DNA of 64,000 nucleotides from Staphylotrichum longicolle (Eukaryota; Ascomycota; Sordariomycetes; Sordariales; Chaetomiaceae): the NCBI GenBank assembly GCA_019096155.1, contig JAHCVI010000001.1, positions 13,851,243 to 13,915,242 of the forward strand, written 5' to 3'. Of the stretch, positions 12,496-23,726 are shown piece by piece (positions within the stretch are counted from its first letter, which is position 1; each line of letters opens with the position of its first letter). Both the position numbers and the translations under genes were made by a program. The notes beneath the pieces were generated by a model, which was given only the letters and a program-made list of their open reading frames with translations, searched no databases and was not told where the DNA came from.

Positions 12496-13833
12496 TCACC
12501 GCCCCCAGCTGTGGCCTTGCGAGTGGTCGCCGGCTGCCAGGTGGTCCCTGGGCCTCATCGAGGGGCCCATGGAGCCGAGCATGCTGGGGTTGCAAAGGGG
12601 AGGGATGGCCATGGGGGGCAGGCCAACCGGTGGCGGGATCATGTGCGTCATGGGCGCCATGGAGCGCGCGCTGGGATGCATGCCGTCGTAGGACTCGGCG
12701 CGGAGGTCGAGCGTGCCAATGTCGAATCTCTTGGAGCAGCCATCTTCCATGTGTCTGGAGGGGGGAACCATGTCAGCAAACCGCTTCGTCTCTTATTGTA
12801 ATGGGTGTCGGTTAGGGAACTCACCTCCTCAGAGTATCCTTGCGCGCAAACATGCGGCTGCAGTAGTCGCACTTGTGGGTGCGCTCCCGGAGGTGCACGC
12901 TCTGGTGGTGGCGCTGGAGGTCCGTCTTGCGCACAAACTTCTTGCTGCAGTCGGCCACCTGGCACGGGAACGGGTACTCGCGCTTCTCGTCGTGCGTCTC
13001 CATGTGCGCCTTGAAGTTGTAGCTGCGGCTAAAGAGCTTGCCGCAGCCCTTGACCTCGCACTGGAAGTTGGCGTCCTCCTTGGTCGTCAGCCGGCGCGGT
13101 GCCCTCTTGGGCCGGGCCACCCGGTACTGCCTCCTGGCATCGTGCAGGAAGGCCGAGGGTGGCGGCGGCGGCCCAGGGTAGTAGTGCTCGGGCTCCATGG
13201 GCTGATATTCGGGCTTGTGCCATGTCGTCGACCCGCTGTCCGACAGGTAACCGGTCGAGGTGCTGTTGGTGTACGCGCCGCTGTCAGAGTGGTAGGAGGT
13301 GTGGATCGATCTCGGCGAAGGGTAGTGTGACGCATCGGTGCTCTGGCTGTAGTCCGACGCCGTCTCCATCTTGACCCGCGGGGTCATTGGAGCGGGAACC
13401 GAGGTGACCGGGGTGTACGGCGTCCTCATCGCAGGCGACCTGGGTGCGGAGCCAGTGGGCGGAGGGGTCGAGGCATGAATCGAGGGTGTGTGGGTGGTAG
13501 GGTGCGCGTGGTAGACATCGTGGCTATACGGGTAGCTGCCGAAGCTGTCGTAGTCGCCCGAGAGGACGCTGGGCATGCCGGACGCGGACGAGACAGGATG
13601 GATGACAGACGTGCTGTTCCAGTCCGGGTGGCCCATCGAATCGAGGGGGAGGAGAGCTCGGGATCCATGGGCGGGCTCACGCAGGACTGGTCTCCGTAGA
13701 GCGAAGTGATCTTGTATTGCTGCTCTACTAGGCCCGGCGAGGGGTAGTCAAGCGAAGACCTTTCTGAGGGGCAGTAAGTGTTTGCGGGGGACGACGGCGA
13801 CCTTGTGAGGGCGGGCGGCGGTGTGTGCTCCAT
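12496..13833 (-). CDS. C2H2 zinc-finger transcription factor, apparent 1-nt frameshift
   Basis: The start ATG at 13831-13833 has an ideal context (CCACCATGG). The intron is 12755-12824 (GTGAGT donor, CTAAC branch, CCAG acceptor) and the stop is at 12496. The N-terminal 240 residues are Ser/Pro/Thr/Tyr-rich. Three fingers follow at about residues 257-343: CEVKGCGKLFSRS..H..H; CQVADCSKKFVRKTDL..H..H; and CDYCSRMFARKDTLRRH, whose last His codon spans the intron and is followed by a Cys, giving C2HC form. The Met/Pro-rich C-terminus ends HSWGR. Reading from 13833 runs in one frame to about 13650, while the finger region is in another. The total exon length of 1268 nt is one base short of a full frame. 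No GT-AG intron with sensible signals fixes this. One extra C in the C5 run at 13645-13649 would join the frames, giving about 422 residues. Exact regulator family not recognised. Confidence 0.78.
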
Positions 13834-16245
13834 GGTGGATGTGGTAGATGTGGTGAAGTGCTGGGCCGGGGGGAGCACGGCCTATTTATTCGGGTCTGGT
13901 GGTTGGTGCACCGGTGTAAGATAGGGGGTAAGAAAAGGCTCGCGGCGCAGGAGGGATGTTGGTGTTGCTTGGATGTGCCCAGGTGGGAGTGTCTGAAGTC
14001 CGATTGGTGGTCAAGCGCGTCGACGCTCTGTAAGACTCGGACGAGGGAAGCAGGCCAGATATAGCAGACGGCTTTTCAGGCGTGTGCTAAACACAGCAGC
14101 ATCCAGATGAAAGCAGGTCAGAGAGAGAAGAACCTCGCGTCAACTCAAGATGAATCTGCGGCAGGGCTGTGGGAGCAGAAGGATGGTGTGTGTTTGACAA
14201 GGCAGACAACCAGGGTGTCTTATAAGATTTGTAAAGGGACGAGGTTTCTGCCTGGCTAATAATGGAGTATCTCCAGTCACGTCCGCTCTGAAGAAACTGG
14301 GGGCCGAGAGATGCATCTTGGGGACTCGGAATCTGACCGGGGGAGACGGCAGGGGGGCGCGCAGCTAGCGATGCGACAGGGCCTGCAGTTGCCATGGGGG
14401 AGACGAGGGTCAGCACGAACCCTGCCCTGGAGCTGTGATGCAGACAAGGCTGGCGGGTACCAGCCCGATAAGGAAGGATCTGGGTGGGAAGGCATCGGCA
14501 ACACACACGATGCGGTTAGTGCCAGATGTGCTGCGGGCCCGGGGAGTGTGGCTGGACATTGGGGAGGCCAGGGGGGTGTGGTGCGAGGGGCTCCCACTCG
14601 GAATAAAATAGGAAAATAGAAACGCTACACCATGCTGGGAGAGGTGTCTCAAGGGTGCAGGGGTCGTCTAAAAGTAGCCAGGGTAGGTAGCCAGGGTAGG
14701 GGAAGCAGCCCCTGTGAGGTACCCTGGTTCAAGCTGTTGGATCCCGTTTCCAGCTCCAGTGGGGCAGTTCCCCCCCTTCTCCAGCAAATCCCTCCTGGGC
14801 AAGACTCGAGAGATTTGGCCCTTCTGCGGGGTCCGTCGGACAAACTGGCCAGTCACACCGGAGCCGGCGGCACCATCCATGCCTCGAGTCCAGAAGCTGT
14901 TGGTGCGAGTGTTCCGAGTTATCGTTGCTGCAGCCAACGGCGAGTTTGGGTCGGGCTTCTTGCAGAGCATCTCGGCACCCGGGAAGTGGACGCGGGAACC
15001 TGCGGCAGCATCCTCGGGAGCTAGATGCTGCCAGGACGAAGGGTCCGAAGCCACCTCGAGCCATGAGCCGGGCCCGTCGGCATGATGGGCGCCGAAAAGC
15101 TCTGGTGAGAACACCGAGTGTGCTGGGCAACGGCGGGGAACTTTTACAACGGTGAGCAGCGGCCACACCCCGCAACCCACAATCTGGCTGCTCTGAAAAC
15201 ACACTCATGCTGGAGCTCTTCTCGGCCGTCCGTTGGTCGGCGACCCAAGAGAAGGGTCCAGGGACGGGAGACCAGGGCCAACACGGTGGGCTGCACCAAC
15301 CCATATGGCCGTTCTGCGCTCATGGACACATGAGGTACGGTGTTCGGCGTGCAGCCCTGAGACAAGACGAAGGTACCACTCCGGTATTGCCACACGACTA
15401 TCCAGGAAGTGGGTGTGGGGGAGGCGAGTGCTCGCGCCTGTCGGTCGCGCTTGCGAGTGGCGCGATTCCATCGCTTGTCCCTCGCCATGTCGTCCACGGT
15501 CAATACGGAGATGTTCCTACCCCGTTTTGGAGAAGAGCAGAGCGCCATGGGGCATCTGGGAACTTCCCTGGAAGGGAACCAGGACCCCGTTGTGGAGGAC
15601 CCGCAAACTGAGGACCCCCAAGATGCGTCATAACTTCGCGACAAAATTGAAGGGATGGCGCAAATGAAGTGGGAAGCGCAGCAAGCGGAGGGCTCGAGGG
15701 GAAGAACTGTCGAGGGGACCGGCTGATTGCTGCCTCAAAGTTGCTTTGGTGAGTGGGTGCCATGGGAGTTGGAAGCACTCCGTTCCCCTCGCCAGCATTG
15801 TTTTGGCCCCCAACCTCATCAGCCCTGCAGCGAGTGGGGAACCTCCAGAAGAAATTGTCCGGCATAGAGTTCTTGTCACGGTTGTTGTGCAATCGCAGAG
15901 CTACTTTCCTGAGAAAGCGGCGCGTTTCGAGGCCTGTGTTCTTTGTTGCAATCATCGAGCAAAAGGTGAAAATGGAGCAAAGGAGGGGATCGTGAGGGGA
16001 CGGGGAAAGATGGTGGTGGAAGATGGCAGCCAAGCGACAGGGGCAGATCGGGGAGCTGGTGAGGGACGACTCCATCCACTAATCTTTGATTGGCCAAGTG
16101 TCCGGAAAACGGTAGCGCGAACCACACACAGATCGAACTGGTCCGTCGCGGTTCCAGACATGTCAATCTGGAATGGGTAAAAAAGTTTAAGTGAACTCTC
16201 AATTTGTCATTAGACCCTGTAACAACATCGTAGTAAAATTTCTAG

Positions 16246-16281
16246 CAGTTACGCCTTCAGTTACGCAGTCAGTTACGGTCT
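16246..16281. repeat. 12-bp tandem repeat, three copies
   Basis: The 8-mer CAGTTACG occurs three times at exactly 12-bp spacing (16246, 16258, 16270). The four bases after it vary (CCTT, CAGT, GTCT). It lies about 2.4 kb upstream of the C2H2 regulator start. Confidence 0.75.
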
Positions 16282-19200
16282 GTTCTGACATGAACCCAGA
16301 TCAGCTTCGGCATGGCCCTTGTGCTCGGAGCACTGACCAGGCGTTGCCAGTCCGATGCGCTAGGCCAGGGCCGCAGTACCCACTGCGGAGACGCTAGGAA
16401 CTGCTTCGGTGCCGTTTGGCCCGCCGTTCCCGCTCCCGCGGCTGTTCCTGACTGTGCTCCGGCACGGCGTTGGCCGCGGTTGACCATGCTCCCCAGGGGC
16501 CGGCACATTCTTCACCGTCCACGCTGTGCAACACTGCAAGGCTCAACTATCGAAATCGCTCAATCATCAACTTCTGTTTTGGTAAGGTTTGCATATGCAA
16601 CGCTGACGGGCCTTTTCCCCTAGCAGGAAGTGCCACGACCAAGTGATGGTGGTGCAGACCAATGACAGGACTCCACTCGGTCCGCAAAGTGCGATGCCGT
16701 GCGCCCCACCCGATCACAGCCCCGAGGAACCGCAGTCTTCCGCCAGGCAACAACTTTTTGCATCCCCAAGCCTGCTGCCCATCATCGGCATGGGCTCTCT
16801 GAATATACGCAGATCAGGCCAAACTCACTCATACCTCAAGAAGTGACGTCTTTTGGACATCGACACTTAACCGGGGTCATTTGTCGGGTTTTCACAGTAT
16901 GCACAACTGACAAAATCCGCCGGTGAGCGAAATGAGTTTTTGTGTAACGGTAACCGAGCACACGCCTAGGACCAGGCGCACCACCAAAGATCTCGAGACA
17001 GCGGTGTTCCGCCCCCAGCTCAGCTGCATCACGATGAGAAGCTTTTGGAGTTGAAGGAACCAACGCTCAACAAGCAGGATCTGTCGCTCTGAATCTGAAA
17101 CACGGCAGTCTGCAGGCGTTGTGTGGCACTGCACACCAAAAGCCCACGACGTGTGGGGCAAGGTCGGCTGTGCCGACTGCTTGGACCAGAAAGAGTCGAC
17201 GATGAGTGGCCGCCCTATCCAGCTCTGGTATCACTCCCAGCAACTTGGCACCACAGGGCTATTGACCCTGCAGTGGTCTACAGTACCGTGAGTACCAACT
17301 TGATTCCAAAAATGGCCGGTCTCTGCACAACACTCCATCTTGAAACACTGGGAACTCTCCAGCTTGACCATGTGCTCAATCAGCAACAAGCCACCTCGCA
17401 TACTATTCTGTCCTTGGCGCAGGTTCGGCGAGGACGGGAGAGCAGGCATCACCAACAATGCTGCTGTCTCATCCATGCCGCTTCACGTTGGGTTGGGGGT
17501 GGGTTGGCATCCAATCTCTTTCTCCCTCCCAGATTGTTGTGTGTGGACTATGGAATCAAGTGCCCAGTTATCGTCGCTGAACACGGACATTGCCGGCCGG
17601 CTGTATCGTCCGTCACCCGGGAGCGAGCCTGCAGTGAAAGCCCCGAACCACAGACAGCCCATTCTTGGTACGGCCGAGCATTAGGTCAGCGCTTTTTTGG
17701 GTGGATGGGCCCTGGTTTTGACAGTGGACCCGGTAAAAACTCGGGCAAGATCTGAGAATCGCTGAAACTAAAGTCCAAGTTTTTGAACGTCAAATCACAT
17801 GTCGGGAGGCACGTTTGGGTGCTGCGTTATTTCGTACGAAATACCCTGGGCCTATGCGTACAGATTACACAGTACGCAATACAATCGTTCGCAGCTTCCC
17901 TGTCTTTCTCTTCTCGCCTGTGCGTGGATCTGAGATCAACGCCCAGACTCCACTCTGGTCCACGCGGCTCCGCTTCCCCGGCTTCGGTGCACGAGCCAGG
18001 CGCTAATAAGACTGGAAGGATCACCCGACCCACATGAGAAATCTGCTGATGTGCTCCACTGCGCGCAAAGCACTCGGATTCTCTCATCTCAGAGAGAAAA
18101 CATCCCGGGGCAAAGAAACAGCAGGGTCGACTAAGGTATCGAACAACATCGAGTAACCGTCAACGCAGGGTAATCTATTCCTGCCCTGTCACCGGTGTTG
18201 CAATATCTCTCAACGCCTTGCTGCGCCTCAGCACCTTAAATCCTCCGCCGTGTGTGCGGCATTCCATCACACCCGGCAGGCAGGGGCAAGCCAGGAACGA
18301 CGGCCGGTTGGTCAATGCAACCGTGGGCCAAGGAAACGTCGTACCGAGAGGATTCTCCCAAGATTGGGCCAGCAGAAATGCTGCGCGTGCTGGGTCGCAG
18401 AGAAGCAGGCCAGCCCCGGGGAACGCGCAGAAGTTCACGGCCGGTTGCAGCGCTGCAACGGTACAAGCCCTCGGTGCACAAAACGGAAATCCTACGCTCC
18501 ACCTTTTTTGCCTGTTCGTGCAGCCGACCTGACAACAACTCGCTCGCACGTGCCAGAGGCTGCAGCTCTGCATCTCGTCAGAAATGACAGCGTCGACTAA
18601 CGATGAGTGGCTTCGGGAGCGCTCGCTTACTGGCGTTTGCCAATCACTCGTTCGGGACAGAAGCAGCGAACCTGACCCAGGCAGCCGAGACATTCTGACC
18701 ACCCTTCCAGAACGACACCAGCTCAATTGGGATTGTTGATATGCTACAAGCCGGTGAGGTCAGCACTTGGGCCAACAAGAGCGCCAATCTTGGACAGGAT
18801 TGGACAATGTACTCGGCACGAGCCGTCACCGATCAACGCGGACTCATCACCAACACCAACTTCGAACTGAATCGTCCACTAGCTCGGCCCCCACGAACCG
18901 AAACCTTTCGCCGCACGCTACTGTGAACTAGCAGAGAGACGGACGGCGTGACGACGCCAGCTCGCCTGTTCAAGTGTTTTCCGGCTTCGAGTCACTTGGC
19001 GTGCTGTCCGCCTCCCGTGCACGAGGAGAAACCGACGGGTTGGATTGATTAATCGGCGATCAGAGCAGGCTTGACAGTCCGTTGATGCGAGCTGCAACTC
19101 TGTGCTACCACACAGCACCCCAAGCCCCAAGATAAAAGTACCCAAGTATTTACCCCTCTTCAACTGTCCAGCTTACCTGCACAGCCACCGCGAAACATCC

Positions 19201-20246
19201 GCGGGAGGTGCGGGCTGCCGATCGAAACAAGCGAGCCAAGCGCAGCGCAGCATCGCATCAGTCGACGAGACATCCGCCGGCGCTGCTGCGGGAGCTAAGC
19301 CGGTAGCGTGGAGATGAAACAGGCGAGCAGGAGCTGGATTGCGCCATCGCATGCTGGCTCCTTGACCTGCCCTTTTGAGTTTGGACTCCCTGGCCATCGC
19401 GTTTATCTAGCGCTCATCCCCAAGTCTGCATGCGCATCTTCCCGATTGGGGGAGGGGTGGGAGAACAGAATGGACGATGTCACCCTCCATCAGCCCACCT
19501 TGAGCGAATTTTGCCCAAATATAGCTCGGACGCTGATTGGAGGGCGGCTAACCGTCCCATTGTCCCCATCACCTCGCAAAGTGGGAAGGCTATTTCCGTT
19601 TTCTGCAAATGTCAGCCAGAGTGTGGCTGATGATGCGATGGACTTGTTTCATGAAACATCACGACCCCCAACCCAAGGTTACAATCACGCGTGAGGAATT
19701 AGCTTGTTTTCTCGCAGGTGTGCTGATCGGGAAACGATGAATCATGATGAAGACGGTGAGGATGATGAACTCCTCGCAAGGTGTGGACTATGGTTGCTTC
19801 GACATGCTTCCCTTGCCCCGATGTTTGAGACACGCACTGAGCCAGGATTACTTCCGTACCTAGCTTGGAAAGTACTTTGTGTCTGTGTTTGAAGCCACAC
19901 ACTCTTGCAGCAGCTCATCGCCAGCCATTACCTACTAGGCACACCCCATTCTCCCCCTATTACGATCAACACATGCACACAAATCGCATGGGCTTCCCTA
20001 CCTCCCCCCTCGTTCCCTCCACCATCCCTCGCTAGCACCAGCGGCCCGCCAGCACGGCCCTACTCTTGTTCAAATGTCGACGTCCAGTAGGAGCACCACG
20101 GCAAGCACAGACCCGGCTCAAAAGGTTCAACTTCTCATTCAGAAAACAGACCAACCACCGTGGTTTGGGGGACATCTGACGCTATGCGGACCCTTACTAA
20201 GTGTTCGACGCACCAGACATTCATCACACGCACACATACACCACAC

Positions 20247-20282
20247 AGCTCAGCTCAGTTGCAGGAGCTCAGCTCAGCTCAC
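20247..20282. repeat. GCTCA-rich short repeat
   Basis: A short stretch holds repeated AGCTC units on both sides of a GTTGCAGG spacer. It is partly self-complementary because AGCT is palindromic. No function is implied. Confidence 0.5.
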
Positions 20283-23200
20283 TGCACCTTCTGTCTCAAG
20301 GGCCCAAAGTTAGAACCAAAAAAAGAGAGAACAAAGCAGGCATCCAGATACTGCACCGCCAACCTACTTGCGTACATGATAACTGGGACAAGAGCTGAAC
20401 ATTCTGAGACGGAACCTCTTGCCAACAACAGCCTAGCACAAATCAATGTGGAGGTGGCCTGCAGTGTGATCACAAGCAACCCACGCAAATCGTGTCGTGT
20501 AGTGTCGTGTCTTGCCAAAGTGTGATAGTACATAAACCCGTCTATTTTTGTCTGTCCTTGTAATACGCAAAGAAGCGAAGTGGGAGCGGAGCCGGAACAG
20601 AGCGGGAGCCGGGGCAAGTCGCAAGATCCTCACAGCTCCAGCTCCAACTCCGTTCAGGTTTCCCGTCCGGCCCGATTCGGGCTCCAGCAGCATCTTGCAA
20701 CAAGGCACCGCTTAGGGCTGAGAGTAGGGGAGTGGGGTGTTCCCTGTGGGAGAGAAGGGAGGTTGGCGGCGGTGTCCCCCCCGCATCGCACCGCATCGCT
20801 TCGCATCCCGGCGGCGAGGGAGGGGATGTTTCAGATATCGACGGCACAGCCCGCTCGAAATCTGGCTGCCTGGGGATACCTGTGTCTTTCTCTCTCGGTC
20901 AGTGGTCAATCACCAGGCGAGCCAGGCTAATGCCAGGGCAGCAGGACAGGACAAGGAAACAATGAGTGGAGCCCGGCATTCAGAGAGGGGAGGGAGGGGT
21001 GCCCCCCATGTCCTGGCTCCGATCCTCGCGTGGCAGAGCACGGCCCTTGTCGTTCCTCGGGGAATGGGGGAGTGAGGGGGGAAGGGGTGGTTGGTCGATA
21101 CCGCTGCGACCAATGGGTGGGTGAATTTTGCCCACATTGGGGAACAGGGCTGTGGTTCGCCCCGCTCGCAGCTTTTGTTAAGTCGGTGCCTGCGGCTAAT
21201 CTGCAGGGGATTGTGGCTTAAACAGCCGCCAACAAGCGCAACCGGCCGGTGCATCCCGTCCGGAGAGGGCATTGGCGAATCGGAGAGGGGGTGGGACGGG
21301 CTCGAGGCGGGGTGTGATGGGCAGGCTCCCAAGAGACAGCAGACGGGCCAACTGCCATTGTGAGTAACTGCCTCGCTCGCCCCCAACTTCGGCTGCAGTC
21401 AGGCTTGGATTTGGTGATTTACTGGGCGGGAAGGGCATGTTCCTGCTTCCGAGCGATGTAGCTTCCACCCCCCGCAGCCAGTGGTATCAGTTGTCGGACC
21501 CGGGCAAGACGACAGTGTTGCTCGGTCTGCCCGTGAGAGCGTCACAGTAGGAATCCAACCTTGTCCATTGCCACGCGCGCTTCCCAGTATCGGGAGTGGG
21601 GAATGACGGAATATTGATCATGATGGAATATTGGGGCCGAGACGAGACATGGGGTCCTAACGGGTCCTCGAGGGCCTCACCAGTAACCCCCTGGCGCCAT
21701 GGCAACGGGCGATATATTGCGTACAACGTTGGGCTCGACGGGACGGCGTCACCGGACCAGCCAGAGAGCTTTCAGGGCTGCATCTCTGTCTCGCCCTCTG
21801 TCTCTCAGCCGCACCCCTGCTTTCGCTGTTACGTCTTGGAGTCTTCTCGAAGGCTTCCATACATGTCCTGTGCCGCTGATGTGCTGAAACCCTCCTGCCG
21901 GCCAGTGATAGCGCCGACCGGCATGTCAGACTCCCAGTCTGACGCTCTCGTATGAGGAGCAGGAAATGGGATGGACACCACCATCTCGAGATGAGCTTGG
22001 TGGGTTGAGGTTACACTCCGCATGCGAATCAGCGGCGCTGACGTTGGCATGTGGGCGACGAGCTGGAGAGGGGCGTAGGAGTTTGAGCCTTGCCAACAGC
22101 GCCCTACTCGGCATGTTTTGAAACGCGGGATTCTCGAGAGAATCCGCCCGTTAGCTGCAAGTTCACACAGACTCCCGTCAGTGGAGTCCTCGTCCGGAGC
22201 GTGGGTGCTAAAAACAGTACTCTTATGAAAAAAAGACGGGCAGCACTCGACTCGTCTCGTCGTTCGGCGCTGGTCAGTTGATGCTGTGTACCAATGCATG
22301 GAGGAAGGGATGCCAACTCCCGCTGTCAGATCAGCGCAGGACACCCTCGTGGCTCATTCCGAGGGGTTGGGACGCGGGCACATGGGAGGCGCGCCCGTCC
22401 ACCCACGTGGGCACCCGCCCGGGCCCGGAGGAGAGCTGGCGGCGCAACGGCGCAACGGGCGCATGGGACCGATACGGCTCAGTTCTTGGTCGGCGTGGAG
22501 CAACGCACGACGAACACGATGGTACCTGGATATTGATTGAAGTCTGGTCAACAGCGCGTCAACGCCGCTCGGCTGCTCATGTCTCATTTCCCGTGACCTC
22601 GGACGAATGCTTGCCCGCGCAAGAATGGTCGGCGGGCAGCATGGGCGCTGGTGTCGTTGCAACGCGGGGCGGGGCGGGACAACCAAAAGGGCCGTGATGG
22701 CGGAAGCCTCGTGGAGCGGATGCATGGAACGTCTGGGAACATCTCGAAGGGTTCCGTGGCAGACGCGTGATAGGTCTTCGGCCTTCTGTCAGCGGGGCGT
22801 TGCAACAATGCACCGTCCGAGTGCGAGAATGCATGGTATCGGAGGTGCTGCGTGGTTGGTGGGATGGCGCCGGGAGAAGCGGATCGGGATTGCCGTTCAA
22901 CTCTCCACTGCATCGCTGTGTCGGGTGTGATGTCGGGGCCGGCACAAAATACGTGATAGGTCGTCGCCTCGGTCTGTCTCAATTAAACAGTGACAGACTG
23001 CGACGGCAGAGTGAGACCTGCATCGGGAAGGATCTTTGGGTGCTGCATGTTACGTGTTGCATCCAGTGTTACGTGTTGCGTTGCCGCGTGCCATGGTTCC
23101 CGTCGGAGCAGGAGCGTGACGGTTGAGCCGTGTTTTGGTGATTTGGGCCATGATTGACTGGAGACGGGAAAGTTGATTGAAGCCAAGATTGCTTGAGGGC

Positions 23201-23726
23201 AGGGGCGAGCTGTTGAGTCGCGGCACTTGCCGTCCGCTTCCCCATGGAAAGTCTGCCGGGGCAGGTCGGTGGCTCACCTCGGTGTGCCCGCCACACCGAA
23301 GCTTGGACCTGCCTCAAACACTCAACTTCAAAGTCTCGTCCAAGGCAGCAACGCCACGTGATCTCCAACTTTCAACATCAACAATCAAGCAACGATCAAA
23401 CAGCGGCCGACTCATCTTACTTGCGATACCTCGCGGCTGTAATAACTTTTTGCTTCAAACGGAGACGGCTGCGGGACTAGGATAGAAATCAGAACGGTCG
23501 AAAGAAGAGTTGGGGGGTTGTGCGCGGGTTGGAACTTGGAGTGGTGCTGGAGTCTCGCGCCTCGACCAAGTGCGAGTCCCGGAGTTAGAGGAAGGAGCCG
23601 AAGGGGAAAATACCCTAACCTGCAACGCACGGAAGTTGAAGGTCCCATCTCCAGTCAAGGCTGCAAAACCGGCGATAGAACGTCTCTTCCCGCTTTAGTC
23701 GCTCGTTCGCAGCATAGACCGCCAAG

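Larger units (their letters stand above)
13834..23726. other. Long gene-poor region upstream of the C2H2 regulator
   Basis: Nearly 10 kb lies between the start of the C2H2 regulator (leftward) and XPD (rightward), with no supportable protein gene. Many 60-190-codon open frames occur on both strands, none with a recognisable domain or a consistent exon series. Composition is ordinary, with scattered short repeats (noted separately). It may hold a very long 5' leader, enhancer-like elements or non-coding transcripts for the regulator; the sequence alone does not show which. Confidence 0.5.

Noticed and set aside
13633..13695. A 67-nt GTGAGC...AACAG intron to explain the C2H2 frame change
   Set aside because: The splice leaves the wrong phase for the finger frame; all later AG acceptors in reach share that phase.
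14668..15304. Overlapping 178- and 191-codon minus frames
   Set aside because: Two equally long frames in the same place with no motif in either; most likely chance.
6254..23726. RIP-degraded transposon block as the reason for gene poverty
   Set aside because: Composition stays close to that of the coding DNA, and no long AT-rich runs or remnants of element proteins are visible.
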